Shown here piece by piece: positions 14,622-23,984 of a stretch of DNA of 36,852 nucleotides. This stretch comes from Planctomycetota bacterium (GTDB taxonomy: Bacteria; Planctomycetota; Brocadiia; Brocadiales; Brocadiaceae): positions 1 to 36,852 of the forward strand of contig JACRII010000126.1 of assembly GCA_016235875.1 (NCBI GenBank), read 5' to 3'. The notes under the pieces were generated by a model that saw only the letters and a list, made by a program, of their open reading frames with translations, ran no database searches and was not told where the DNA came from. Position 1 is the stretch's first letter, and each line of letters starts with the position of its first letter. A program made the translations under genes and the position numbers.

Positions 14622-15902
14622 CTACTGATTCTTCCGATAAATGGCCTTTGCTCCAATATCTCTTCTATAGTGAGCGCCATTAAATGATAACTTTTGAATT
14701 GCCTCATAGACATTCTTTTGAGCTTCCCGTAAATCTTTTCCTACTGTCGTAACACCCAAAACACGCCCACCGTTGGTTACAACCTTCCCATCTTTAGTAG
14801 AAGTCCCGGCATGAAAAACCTGGACATTATCCAAGCCCTTTAGCGCTTCAAGCCCAGAAATTAGTAATCCTTTTTCATATTTATCGGGATAACCATTAGA
14901 GGCCATGACAACACAAATAGAGGCACAATCATGCCACTCGACTTCCACATCCTCTAAATTATCTTTTGCCGCTGCCAAAAGAAGGGGGACTAAATCACTC
15001 TTCATCCTCATAAGAATAACCTGTGTTTCCGGATCACCAAATCTGGCATTAAATTCAAGCACCTTCGGGCCGGCGCTGGTAATCATTAATCCAGCGTAAA
15101 TGACGCCTCTATAAGGCCGATTTTCCTTTTTCATGGCATGGACAATGGGTACGAGGATATTTTCCTCTATCGAAAATTGCATATCATCTGTAATTGACGG
15201 CACAGGCGAGTATGCCCCCATACCACCCGTATTGGGGCCCTTGTCGCCGTCGTAAACTGCTTTGTGATCTTGTGCCGACACGAGAGGAACGATTGTCTTT
15301 CCATCCGTAATTGCAAGAATCGAGACTTCTTCTCCTGAAAGAAACTCTTCAATTACAATCTTATTTCCCGCAAATCCAAAGATTTTTTCTCTCATAATAT
15401 CATCTATGTGTTTGTCTGCCTCTTCCGGCGATTTACACACGAATACACCTTTACCCTTAGCTAACCCATCGGCCTTTATAACCAGCGGGAAATCACACGC
15501 AGAAATATGTTTTTTTGCTTGTTTCAAATCATCAAAGGTTTTAAATTCTGCCGTGGGAATGCCGTGTTTTCTCATAAGCATCTTTGCAAACACCTTGCTT
15601 CCTTCGATAATCGATGCACGTTTGTTAGGGCCAAATATATGCAGATGCCCGTCCCTGAACCTATCGACGATACCGGCTGCCAGTGCATCTTCAGGACCGA
15701 CGACAGTTAAATCGATTTTTTGTTTCAGTGCGAAATTATAAAGACCGTCTACATTTTCTGGCTCGATATCCATGCATTCAGCAACTTCTGCAATTCCAGG
15801 ATTCCCCGGCGCGCAGAATATTTTCTTTATTATGGGCGATTGCGCAATCTTCCATGCAAGTGCGTGTTCCCTCCCCCCGCTTCCTACAATCAATATTTTC
15901 AT
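14622..15902 (-). CDS. purD: Phosphoribosylamine-glycine ligase (GARS)
   Basis: The 426-residue protein matches the usual PurD length. It catalyses the second step of purine synthesis, ATP-dependent ligation of glycine to 5-phosphoribosylamine. The N-terminal Rossmann-like domain starts MKILIVGSGGREHALAWKI and contains VVGPEDALAAGIVDRF. The ATP-grasp region has PLVIKADGLAKGKGVFV (about 137-153), then VSAQDHKAVYDGDKGPNTGGMGAYSP and VLEFNARFGDPETQVI with the metal-binding Glu/Asn. The C-terminal domain ends in GAHYRRDIGAKAI. The ATG follows GGTGGA. It heads the minus-strand run leading to tusA. Confidence 0.96.
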   Translation of the reverse strand: MKILIVGSGGREHALAWKIAQSPIIKKIFCAPGNPGIAEVAECMDIEPENVDGLYNFALKQKIDLTVVGPEDALAAGIVDRFRDGHLHIFGPNKRASIIEGSKVFAKMLMRKHGIPTAEFKTFDDLKQAKKHISACDFPLVIKADGLAKGKGVFVCKSPEEADKHIDDIMREKIFGFAGNKIVIEEFLSGEEVSILAITDGKTIVPLVSAQDHKAVYDGDKGPNTGGMGAYSPVPSITDDMQFSIEENILVPIVHAMKKENRPYRGVIYAGLMITSAGPKVLEFNARFGDPETQVILMRMKSDLVPLLLAAAKDNLEDVEVEWHDCASICVVMASNGYPDKYEKGLLISGLEALKGLDNVQVFHAGTSTKDGKVVTNGGRVLGVTTVGKDLREAQKNVYEAIQKLSFNGAHYRRDIGAKAIYRKNQ

Positions 15903-15942
15903 TTAAATTTCCACCTTAATTGTTCAAGACATCCCGTTTTAG

Positions 15943-15962
15943 TCCCCCTTAGTAAAGGGGGA
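15943..15962. repeat. TCCCCCTT/AAGGGGGA hairpin repeat
   Basis: An 8-bp stem TCCCCCTT (15943-15950) and AAGGGGGA (15955-15962) has a 4-nt loop. It lies just upstream of purD on its minus strand. The core is shared with the hairpin at 9450-9466. It looks like a dispersed palindromic repeat rather than a dedicated terminator. Confidence 0.6.
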
Positions 15963-16068
15963 TTCTCTATGCCACCCATCGTATAACCAGCATAAATAAA
16001 ATGAATATTCCTATACAATTGAATTATTGTACCAGAACCATTGGGGAAAAAGGAAAGTTTTTTTGTCC

Positions 16069-16096
16069 TTGACTGTTAATGAAGGACTGATATACT
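16069..16096 (+). promoter_or_regulatory. Probable promoter of tRNA-fMet
   Basis: TTGACT (16069-16074) and TATACT (16091-16096) are spaced by 16 bp, about 57 bases before the mature tRNA 5' end. This leaves a leader of about 50 nt for RNase P removal. Confidence 0.55.
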
Positions 16097-16152
16097 GATT
16101 TAATAATATTTGTATGCAACCAAATGCAAACAGGTATGTATTCACATAATAA

Positions 16153-16229
<77 letters not shown>

Positions 16230-16238
16230 ACCTTACAG

Positions 16239-16834
16239 CTATTTCACAGTATCATTCATTTCACAATTATCTTGCGAAATTAATCCTTTTTCATTAAGTA
16301 TATATTTACTACCACAACATTTACAGACTGAATTTTTGTCATGAAATTTTAATGTTGTTCCACATTTACATGCCCAACCTATCTGTCTCGCCGGAACCCC
16401 GGCAACTACAGCGTGATCAGATATATCCGACTTCACCACAGCACCAGCTCCCACCATAGCATACTGCCCGATTGTAACACCGCAAACTACTGTAGCATTT
16501 GCACCAATAGTAGCTCCTCTTTTGACATGGGTAGATACAAACTCTTGCTTCCTTTCTATAAAAGCTCTTGGATTATAAATATTGGTAAATACACAGGAAT
16601 GCCCGCAAAAAACCTCATCCTCCAGCTTTACTCCCTTAAATATAGACACATTGTTCTGAATTTTACACCCGTTTCCAATTTCTGCATCAGGCCCTATCAT
16701 TACATTTTGACCAATTACACAATTTTTTCCTATCCTGGAACCCCTTAAGATATGAGAAAATGCCATATCTTTGTGCCTTCTCCCATTTTCACATCCTCAT
16801 CCACAACAGCGCTATCGTGCACATAAAAATTTGG
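16239..16834 (-). pseudogene. Broken acetyltransferase half (WlbB/WbpD-like, hexapeptide repeat)
   Basis: The open frame 16239-16766 encodes 175 residues of a left-handed beta-helix acyltransferase: RIGKNCVIGQNVMIGPDAEIGNGCKIQ, then ATIGANATVVCGVTIGQYAMVGAGAVV. A C-terminal Cys-rich knuckle follows (ACKCG near 133, CKCCG near 148). This type N-acetylates UDP-3-amino sugar acids in O-antigen synthesis. The natural N-terminus lies upstream in another frame (16757-16834) and reads FYVHDSAVVDEDVKMGEGTKIWHF, then hits a stop. One missing base in the A-run at 16757-16760 breaks WHFSHI. The upstream frame is continuous with the oxidoreductase, so this was the second half of a fusion gene. The ATG at 16764-16766 is probably not a real start. 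Confidence 0.82.
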
Positions 16835-17759
16835 AGTATGTGAAGAAGCGCATGGGACGGCATTGTCAAAAGATGAAGCATTAAGACATTTCTCAGCCTC
16901 TTCAAGAATTTTCAATACCTCAATCCTTCAATACCGTTTGTCTTAGGTATACATCTTCTCTTGGATACACCCTACAAAATGTTTCAATTCCTCCTTTAGG
17001 GGTTCTTTTTTATCGAAAGGAATAATCTGGCAATTGGCTTTCTGAGCCACAGGAATTTTTCCATCCTTCCACATTATTTTGTGAGGATAGAGAAATAATT
17101 TTTCATTACTTACATCGTCGAAAACAGCCATCGCCTTTGAGTCAACAACGATTAACTTCTGCTCCTTATAGGGATGAAGCCAGCTAACGAAAATGTGTCC
17201 CTTTATACCATTTTTGAATTCCAATATAGTTATTGTTATATCGTAGATATCATTGCTTAAATAATTACCCCCTGATGCCGTAACCTTTATTGGCTCTTCT
17301 TCAAGGAGCATAAGAATGGCTGATATATCGTGAGGAGCAAAGCTCCAGAGAATATTTTCTTCAGTCCTCAGTTTTCCTATATTCAACCTGTTAGAGTAAA
17401 TATATTGAATCTTGCCCAGTTCACCAGATGATATAAGTTCTTCCCCCTGTTTAACAGTAATTGCAAGAGGTTTCTCTACAAACACATCTTTGCCAGCAAG
17501 CAGGGACTGTTTCACTATTTCATAATGAGTAACAGCTGGTGTTGCAACAACCACCGCAGTTATCTCGGCATTGCAAAGAATTTCTTCTCTTGAAGTTGTA
17601 TAGCGAACTTCGGCATACTTTTTACTGTAACCCGAAATCACATCTTCTTCACTATCACATACACTACGAAGCACGCCTATTTCATAAAGATTACGGAAAA
17701 TATTCTTCCCCCCAATAACCAAGCCCAATAAGACCTATAAATTTCTCATCAAGCTGCAT
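16835..17759 (-). pseudogene. Broken Gfo/Idh/MocA oxidoreductase half (WlbA/WbpB-like)
   Basis: The open frame 16943-17728 encodes a NAD-dependent sugar dehydrogenase core (VFVEKPLAITV; IYSNRLNIGK; ENILWSFAPHDIS). The family oxidises UDP-N-acetylglucuronate at C3. The true start is ATG 17757-17759, 8 bases after GGAGG, reading MQLDEKFIGLIGLGYWG with the GxGxxG motif. An extra base in the six-C run at 17708-17713 then shifts the frame. After GEELI the sequence jumps to SSGELGKIQ, skipping about 28 residues expected there. Near the 3' end, two compensating indels between about 16924 and 16945 introduce two stops, beyond which VLKILEEAEKCL continues into the acetyltransferase. So many lesions indicate real decay. 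Confidence 0.82.
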
Positions 17760-17972
17760 TCGTATCTCCTCCATTTTCATAATGTTGTTCACTTGCTTTA
17801 TACAAATTAAATTTCAAATGTGAGACCGAATTTGGTATAAATAAAATTTATTACGCTAATCAAGGGCTGGTTTAACAATGAGATGTTTTTAGCATATTCA
17901 CCTGGCTGTTGCAACAATTTCTTCACTATCTCTCTCTTGATCATATAAAATCTGCTGAATGAGCATAGTTTT

Positions 17973-19118
17973 ATGAGAATTTTTTATATTTGTTATGAAA
18001 ATTTGAGTCTTCAAAGGGCAGCAACAACACATATAAAAGAGGTTACTGAACATCTCGTAAAATTCGGGAACAGCGTCATCTTGTTTGCACCAAATATTGG
18101 CAGGCTTAAAAAAGAAACAACTGTGCCTGTCGTCTATGTCCCAACACTGAAAATTTCGTTTTTTACTGAGTATATCTATTACGTATGTCTCTTATTTTAT
18201 TTATTTACATATCAAATAAGGTTGAAGGCCGACGTCTTTTATATTCGGGAGATGGGATTATCAATCGTCCCAGCTTTTGTCGGATTTGTTTTACGGGTAC
18301 CGCACATATTAGAAATAAATGGGCTAGTATCAATCGATTTTAAAGGGATGGGTAGCCATCGTGTAAAACATAAAATATTTGAGTTTTTCCAATATATAAA
18401 TTTTATACTTGCAGATAAGGTTGTTTCTGTGAGTGAAAATATAAAAAGTGAACTTCAACGGATACATAAGAATACGCATAAGATCGTTGTTATAGAAAAC
18501 GGGGTTAACACTGACCTTTTCTATCCAAAAGACAAGAAAGAAACAAGACGATCACTGATGTTGAATCAAAATTGTTATTATTTACTATTTGTAGGTAGTT
18601 TCTATCCACATCACGGTGTTCACCATATTATTCACATTTTAAACCATATCACACAAAAACTGCCAAATGTACGGCTTATTATGATAGGAAGCGGTTATTT
18701 ACGGGAAAGCACCATACGTCTGACAAAAAAGTTAGGATTGATTTCTCCTGTTAATTTTATTGGTGAAGTTGACTATAAAAAGATACCATCCTATATCAAT
18801 GCGGCTGACGCAGGGATATATATTATAACAGGTAGTGGTACAATATATGGAAAATCCGGTTTAAAATTTTATGAATATATGGCCTGTGGAAGGCCTGTCA
18901 TTACAGGTGAATCCTGCGGAGACTTTGTTAGAGAAAATGATATTGGTATTGTTATTCAGGAGGAAGATTATGAACAAGCGGCAAACGCAATTGTTAATTT
19001 GTTGCAGGATAACGAGCGCATGAACACTATGGGGAAAAATGGCAGAAAACTGGTTATGAATTCATTTACCTGGGAAATTACGACAAAAAAGATATTGGAC
19101 GTATGCAGAACGATATGA
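17973..19118 (+). CDS. GT4-family glycosyltransferase
   Basis: The 381-residue GT-B fold protein opens MRIFYICYENLSLQRAATTHIKEV, a GT4 acceptor-side N-terminus. It contains PHILEINGL, a typical GT4 segment, and VIENGVNTDLFYP near residue 178. The nucleotide-sugar-binding half has LLFVGSFYPHHGVHHI, KIPSYINAADAGIYI and SGLKFYEYMACGRPVITG, with the EX7E-type Glu residues in the last segment slightly altered. It should transfer a sugar onto a lipid-linked or protein-linked glycan at the cytoplasmic face. The donor cannot be read from sequence. It is divergent from the broken WlbA-WlbB gene across a 213-bp gap. Confidence 0.88.
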   Translation: MRIFYICYENLSLQRAATTHIKEVTEHLVKFGNSVILFAPNIGRLKKETTVPVVYVPTLKISFFTEYIYYVCLLFYLFTYQIRLKADVFYIREMGLSIVPAFVGFVLRVPHILEINGLVSIDFKGMGSHRVKHKIFEFFQYINFILADKVVSVSENIKSELQRIHKNTHKIVVIENGVNTDLFYPKDKKETRRSLMLNQNCYYLLFVGSFYPHHGVHHIIHILNHITQKLPNVRLIMIGSGYLRESTIRLTKKLGLISPVNFIGEVDYKKIPSYINAADAGIYIITGSGTIYGKSGLKFYEYMACGRPVITGESCGDFVRENDIGIVIQEEDYEQAANAIVNLLQDNERMNTMGKNGRKLVMNSFTWEITTKKILDVCRTI

Positions 19119-19332
19119 TAATTTACAACGTGTATCAAAAGTGGAAAGGCCCATCCGCTGTTGAAGAGATAAGAGGACAGAGGGGAAAAAGGTAATGACA
19201 ATACTTACGCTTGATAGTTCAGTTGGCTTTATAGCATTATCCTATAAAAACTCCTTTTCCCCATTTTCATGAGGACAAGTTGGGAAAGTTTTTTAGGAGT
19301 TGTGCGAAATTTTAAGGACTATCGGACTATCT

Positions 19333-20376
19333 ATGTTAAAAGGTCTCATGAAAAATAGGTGGCTTCAAATACCGGTGCAAATCCGTAAAGGAAAAACAAT
19401 ACACAGCCTTTCCTCTCGTTTACATCGTGTGTTTCAAAGACTGCATAAATACCCAAACGATATTGTTATTGAAACGGCCAGCGTCTGTAACCTCAACTGC
19501 ACTATTTGCCGTTCCGTAAAGGCAGACCTAGGCAGAAAAAATAGATTTATGTCTTTCGACCTATTCAAAAAGATTATTGATGATATTGTCCCTGTATGCA
19601 ATACTATCGGGGTTTCCTATTGCGGAGAACCTTTGCTTAACAAAGATATTTTTAAAATGATTCGCTACGCCTCTGATAAGGGGATGTGCGTTTCAATGCT
19701 GACCAATGGCGTTTTATTAAATGCCGAGGCTCGCAAGGGTTTGTTAGACTCCGGACTTAATTTTATGGCAATATCCATGGATGGCGCATCTAAACATACT
19801 TACGAATCTATCCGAATTGGCGCTCCCTTCGAGACACTGGTTGAAAACATAAGATTATTTGTTAAGGAGAGGAGTCATAGGAGATTATCCTACCCCGCCA
19901 TAGACCTTCAGATGGTCGTTACACAAAAAAATATACACGAGGTGAATGCTTTTGAGAAACTTGCACGTGATCTGGGCGTAGACAGGGCATATTTAAAATC
20001 TCTCCATATTGATCGCTCAAAAGAAGATACGGAATATGTGAAAAACCTGGAAAAAGACTACTTCGTTAATTCGACAATGATGCCTACTCGATACGTCGTC
20101 AATAAACAAGGCAATCTTGAATTAAAGGATAAAGGTTTGTGTCCTCAAAAAGTTAGGACACCAGTAATTACAACCGATGGAGATGTGTTGCCATGCTGTT
20201 TTGATATTTTTGGTGAACACGTACTGGGCAACATTATAAACCAGAGATTTCTGGATATCTGGAATTCAGGCAAATATATTGATTTCAGGCGTAATCTGGC
20301 AATGCATAGAAAACTTCCCATGTGTATCAATTGCCTTCCATCAAACTACAAAAAGATCAATAAGATTCTTTTTTGA
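19333..20376 (+). CDS. Radical SAM protein with SPASM-type C-terminus
   Basis: The protein has about 347 residues. The radical SAM cluster motif is CNLNCTIC (CxxxCxxC), followed by SYCGEPLLNKDIF (GGEP-like), MLTNGVLL and ISMDGASKHTYESIRIGAPFETLVENI. The C-terminal Cys residues (GLCPQKV, LPCCFDIFGE, MCINCLPSN) fit a SPASM/Twitch auxiliary-cluster domain. Such enzymes act on peptides or on metabolites in glycan and cofactor pathways; the substrate is unknown here. The start is uncertain: a TTG at 19300 is in frame, but AGGAG directly abuts it with no spacing. ATG at 19333 or 19348 is likelier. A 181-bp gap before it holds only two very short reading frames of doubtful value. Confidence 0.85.
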   Translation: MLKGLMKNRWLQIPVQIRKGKTIHSLSSRLHRVFQRLHKYPNDIVIETASVCNLNCTICRSVKADLGRKNRFMSFDLFKKIIDDIVPVCNTIGVSYCGEPLLNKDIFKMIRYASDKGMCVSMLTNGVLLNAEARKGLLDSGLNFMAISMDGASKHTYESIRIGAPFETLVENIRLFVKERSHRRLSYPAIDLQMVVTQKNIHEVNAFEKLARDLGVDRAYLKSLHIDRSKEDTEYVKNLEKDYFVNSTMMPTRYVVNKQGNLELKDKGLCPQKVRTPVITTDGDVLPCCFDIFGEHVLGNIINQRFLDIWNSGKYIDFRRNLAMHRKLPMCINCLPSNYKKINKILF

Positions 20377-20422
20377 CTTTCAGGAAAACTGATGCAAAGC
20401 ATTTCTAAATATTGGCCGTTAA

Positions 20423-20428
20423 TAATAG
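20423..20428. repeat. Target-site duplication, left copy (TAATAG)
   Basis: TAATAG directly abuts the left inverted repeat of the IS element and recurs directly after the right one (21900-21905). Confidence 0.7.
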
Positions 20429-21899
20429 CATTACTTTGTTAAAAATTAAGCGGCGGATTTTTTCTTAAGTCGTTTAGATTTAATTTTAAAATAGCCATCG
20501 GCAAGTTTTTCGTTCTTTGATAAGGCGTTGGTAGAGGCGAATACGAGTATGGAATTGACAGCCTGTTTGATTTCGTTGAAGGTTGTTGGTTTCGTTTCAA
20601 GGATTTTAGTAAGATAGGCATTTTGTTTGATCCAATAGGTGAGAGTCCATGCAACAAGACAGAAATTCCAGTATCTATCAATCTTGTTGATATGTCTGAC
20701 GTGGTAGTGATCAAAGTAAAAGGTGTCCTTTAATTCCTTGAAACAGTGTTCAATACCCCAACGTAGCAGGTAGTTTGTAACTACAGTTTTGGCAGAGGCA
20801 CGTAGATTGTTGGTAGTAAGGATATGATAGTTGTTGTCGTCATCATCCTTATTCCATTTGCCAAAAATGACTACAAACTTGATGGGTACATCACAATCTT
20901 TCAGCTTTGCCTCAAACGAATAGGTTTTATGTGAAACTTCAGAGCCATCCGTGGTTTTGAATTTTACGTATTTGATTTTATCGCAGTAATGTTTTTTGAT
21001 GAGGGTAACGAGCTCATCTGGTTTGATGCAACAGTGTATCTTTTTTACTGGATGGTATATGAAGATGTTTCTGTTGGATTTCATTTCAGAGTAGAATAAT
21101 TTGCCTTTTTCATGGATGTGTTTGAGGAACCTGGCTGCAGCATACCATGAGTCGAAGACAGTGCCAGAGAAACCGATGCTTTCTGCGTAGAGGTCGAAAA
21201 GTTCTATGGCGATTTGTATCTTGTCTTTAAATTGAGAATGGTTTTCTCCTCTTGGGAATTCAGAGGCAGGGAGATACGGTATTATGTCGATAGGGAAGTG
21301 CTTTGCTTGTGAGACGAAGACTGCGCCAACGCCAACATTGCAGACCTCCTCTCTTTTGAGTGGTCCACAATATTGCCACTTTGCCCCCTCGGTCTTTTTT
21401 GCAAAGGGTTTAGGGCATCCGGTATCATCAATGGCAAGAAGCCCATCTTTTGTGGAAGCAGTAGTTCTTTGCTGTTGAATGATTTCGAGTCTTGTGCGTT
21501 TGATTGCCTGGATATCCCATTTTGAATCTGAGAAAAAGTATTGAAATTTGTGATAATCGGTATGAGTGGCTTTTGCCATTGCATCAAGGGAGTTTCTTTT
21601 ATAGTCTTTGAACAAGGCATAGATGACAAGGGTAAACATGGCCATTTGTTTTTTGCTAAAGCAAGAGGCGAAATTTTTCAGAAACTTATTTAACAGAGGG
21701 ATGTTTGCGCCAAAAATACTCAAATCCTTTGCTCCTGTTGTTGGTTGATCAAAAAGTTCACAAGTGCAATTAATAGCAGGAGTAAAGGAACAAGTCAAGC
21801 ACAAAATAAGTTGCAAAGCATTGATTTGTAGTAAGTTAGGTCGAACTAGACTTATGACTTAAAAATATTTTTTAACAAACGTTTTTTAACAAAGTAATG
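20429..21899 (-). mobile_element. Complete insertion sequence, IS4-superfamily, 1471 bp
   Basis: Perfect 17-bp terminal inverted repeats, CATTACTTTGTTAAAAA at 20429-20445 and its complement at 21883-21899, enclose a single transposase gene on the minus strand. A 6-bp direct repeat TAATAG flanks the element. The right end also carries a second copy of TTTTTTAACAAA (21868-21879 and 21882-21893), possibly a transposase-binding site. The matching ends, intact gene and duplicated target suggest a recent insertion between the radical SAM and GT-C genes. Confidence 0.88.
20446..21816 (-). CDS. DDE transposase (IS4/IS701-like)
   Basis: The 456-residue transposase has RNase H-fold acidic residues in IDDTGCPKP (first Asp, about residue 128), TVFDSWYAA (second Asp) and RWGIEHCFKELKD (Glu). 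The last fits the Y-x2-R-x3-E-x6-K signature of the IS4 group (YLLRWGIEHCFKELK). IDDTG followed by QYCGPLKREEVCNVGVGAVFVS is reminiscent of IS701-type proteins. The C-terminus is very basic (KSKRLKKKSAA). No frameshift or internal stop is present, so it should be active. The first 25 residues are Cys-rich and poorly typical; an internal start is possible. Confidence 0.92.
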   Translation of the reverse strand: MQLILCLTCSFTPAINCTCELFDQPTTGAKDLSIFGANIPLLNKFLKNFASCFSKKQMAMFTLVIYALFKDYKRNSLDAMAKATHTDYHKFQYFFSDSKWDIQAIKRTRLEIIQQQRTTASTKDGLLAIDDTGCPKPFAKKTEGAKWQYCGPLKREEVCNVGVGAVFVSQAKHFPIDIIPYLPASEFPRGENHSQFKDKIQIAIELFDLYAESIGFSGTVFDSWYAAARFLKHIHEKGKLFYSEMKSNRNIFIYHPVKKIHCCIKPDELVTLIKKHYCDKIKYVKFKTTDGSEVSHKTYSFEAKLKDCDVPIKFVVIFGKWNKDDDDNNYHILTTNNLRASAKTVVTNYLLRWGIEHCFKELKDTFYFDHYHVRHINKIDRYWNFCLVAWTLTYWIKQNAYLTKILETKPTTFNEIKQAVNSILVFASTNALSKNEKLADGYFKIKSKRLKKKSAA

Positions 21900-21905
21900 T
21901 AATAG
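21900..21905. repeat. Target-site duplication, right copy (TAATAG)
   Basis: This directly follows the right inverted repeat and is identical to 20423-20428. The next two bases (CA) also match the left IR start, so a duplication of up to 8 bp cannot be excluded. Confidence 0.7.
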
Positions 21906-22019
21906 CAATAATTATTCTCTGGTTATCGGTAAATATTAAACAACAAGGTAAATTATTTTTGAAAAATTGAATTTCTGGAATTTACTGATCAAATAAACGT
22001 TTGAATTAAGACTCAGAGA

Positions 22020-23747
22020 ATGGAAAAGGAAAAGATTAATTTGGAAGGCGGCAAAGCAGTAACGCAACACCACGGAAACACCATCGATACAGTTAAAAAC
22101 AATAAATATTTTTGGTTCTTTTTGTTACTAGCTATTCCGTTGGCTTTTTATATGAGGTTTGTATTCTTTAGTGTCTTTGGCTCTGACGACTTAGCATACG
22201 CAAAGAATGCACTTGACATAGCAAATGGTAATTTTAAGACACAAGCACATCCTTTCTATAATAGAATTGGGTTAATTTTACCAGTTGCTATTCTGTATAA
22301 ACTATTCGGATTTAATGAATACATTTCGATGGTTTATCCATTTCTGTGTTCCCTGATAAACATAGGACTCGTGTTTATTTCAGGAGCATTATTTTTTAAT
22401 ATAAGAGTTGGTATTTTGGCTGTGATATTACTGTCTTTTTTACCGCTTGATGTAGCCCTTTCAACCATTCTTATACCCGATCTGCCGGCATCAACCTTTA
22501 TTTCGATTTGTAGTATAATTTTTTTGTATTGTGAAATGAGATCTGTGAAATGGGAAAGTATTCTTTATTTTATTTCAGGTCTTTCCATAGGTTGGGCATA
22601 TTTAACAAAAGAATACAGCCTTTTTTTTGGGATTTTTTTATTTGTATATGTAGCTATATCTGTCTTTAAAAAAAGAGCTAAATTTGGATGGATATACCTG
22701 GGTATCGGTATTTTACTCCCAATAATGACGGAACTTACCTATTATTTTTTCAAAACAGGTAATATTTTGTATAGAATTCACGCTATTGAAACAACCCATA
22801 ATGTGTCTGTATGGTCTGGGATACACTATCATGGTTATACTTTATTAAAGAGAATGTTTTTTGACTTACTAAATGTACTGCTTGAGAATAGGGTGTTCGG
22901 TTTCAATTTTTTCTTTGTTTTTGCAGGTATGACATTAGTTATTTTAGAAAAACGAAAACAAAAGGAATTATGGTATTTTGTTCTTTGGTTTGGAGTAATG
23001 TTTTTGAGCCTCAATTTTTGCCCTACCAGTTTAAAATCATACAATTTATTACAACTCGTAGACCGTTATATGTATCTCTTCATTTGTCCAAGTATTATTT
23101 TATCAGGATATTACCTGAATAGATTATATGAGGAGATTCAGCTCAAACGGTTATATATTTTATCAAGAAAGCTTATTATTTCTTTAGCAGTGCCGTTAAT
23201 AGTTATGATTATTTTTAATATTGTAAAACATTCATTGTCTGATATTGTTTTTATCTCGATTATTATATTAGCAATAAGTATTTTATATTTATTACCTTTT
23301 ATTCAATACAGCTGTACAAAGTGGTTTGGGTTAGGAATTGTAGGTTTATTTGTCTTTTTTAATATCGCACCTTCCATTTATATGACCTTAAGGCATTTAA
23401 TTAATAATCCCTGTAACGGAAGAAATATTTCAGCATTTATTAAAGAACTCCCTCCAAAACTTATATATGCCGATGATAGAACGAAGTCTATACTTGAGTA
23501 TTTAGATGGGTTCAAAAAAAATATAAAAATTGAATCTTTTTATGAAAAAAATGTCAATGAAATTGGAAATTCCTATGTTATTGTGGACAAGGACTATTTA
23601 TTTTATGCAAACAAAATTTATCAAAAAGAGATGCCTTCCTTTTTAGATCACCCTCCTCGTCATTGGAATATTTTAAAACACTTTAATACCATAGAAAATT
23701 ATGGTTGTACAATATACGAAGTCGGAGATAAAATATTTTCTAAGTAA
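22020..23747 (+). CDS. GT-C membrane glycosyltransferase (GT39/ArnT-like), copy 1
   Basis: The 575-residue integral membrane protein has about 10-12 hydrophobic segments and a C-terminal soluble tail. The first periplasmic loop carries the acidic motif GSDDLAYAKNALDIANGNF near residues 55-73, the catalytic Asp region of GT-C (PMT/ArnT) enzymes that use polyprenyl-phosphate sugars. PDLPAS and ISGLSIGWAYLTKEYSLFF are family-like. It is clearly homologous over its length to the next gene (GSDDIEYNRAA; LTGLSIGWSYLLKET; TSLKSY in both). The sequence is markedly AT-rich. The acceptor and donor are unknown. A 114-bp AT-rich gap separates it from the IS element. Confidence 0.85.
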   Translation: MEKEKINLEGGKAVTQHHGNTIDTVKNNKYFWFFLLLAIPLAFYMRFVFFSVFGSDDLAYAKNALDIANGNFKTQAHPFYNRIGLILPVAILYKLFGFNEYISMVYPFLCSLINIGLVFISGALFFNIRVGILAVILLSFLPLDVALSTILIPDLPASTFISICSIIFLYCEMRSVKWESILYFISGLSIGWAYLTKEYSLFFGIFLFVYVAISVFKKRAKFGWIYLGIGILLPIMTELTYYFFKTGNILYRIHAIETTHNVSVWSGIHYHGYTLLKRMFFDLLNVLLENRVFGFNFFFVFAGMTLVILEKRKQKELWYFVLWFGVMFLSLNFCPTSLKSYNLLQLVDRYMYLFICPSIILSGYYLNRLYEEIQLKRLYILSRKLIISLAVPLIVMIIFNIVKHSLSDIVFISIIILAISILYLLPFIQYSCTKWFGLGIVGLFVFFNIAPSIYMTLRHLINNPCNGRNISAFIKELPPKLIYADDRTKSILEYLDGFKKNIKIESFYEKNVNEIGNSYVIVDKDYLFYANKIYQKEMPSFLDHPPRHWNILKHFNTIENYGCTIYEVGDKIFSK

Positions 23748-23984
23748 CCATCCAATTTATACGTTTACCAATTTATTTAACTGGAGTTGTACTGATAAAT
23801 TTTTTGATCAGAAAAGACAAGATTTTAGAATGTCTTGATGGGAAAAATAAACATTTCTAAAAGTACCATCTGAAATATATCACTGGATGACCATTTTAAA
23901 ATCAGTACCATCAAGTTCTATAAATCTGATGCAGGAAATCCTTTAAACCGAGTTAGTATCAGGAGCAAGAAAATAACTATTGCA

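Noticed and set aside
17807-17944. A 45-codon minus-strand reading frame (MIKREIVKKLL...) in the divergent gap before the broken oxidoreductase
   Set aside because: It starts at an ATG without a clear ribosome site and matches no family I recognise. It could be the tail of a lost upstream gene, but the evidence is too thin for a feature.
19114-19270. Two very short overlapping frames (26 and 25 codons) between the GT4 and radical SAM genes
   Set aside because: The ATGA and TAATG overlaps look like coupling, but the peptides show no recognisable composition or motif and probably arise by chance.
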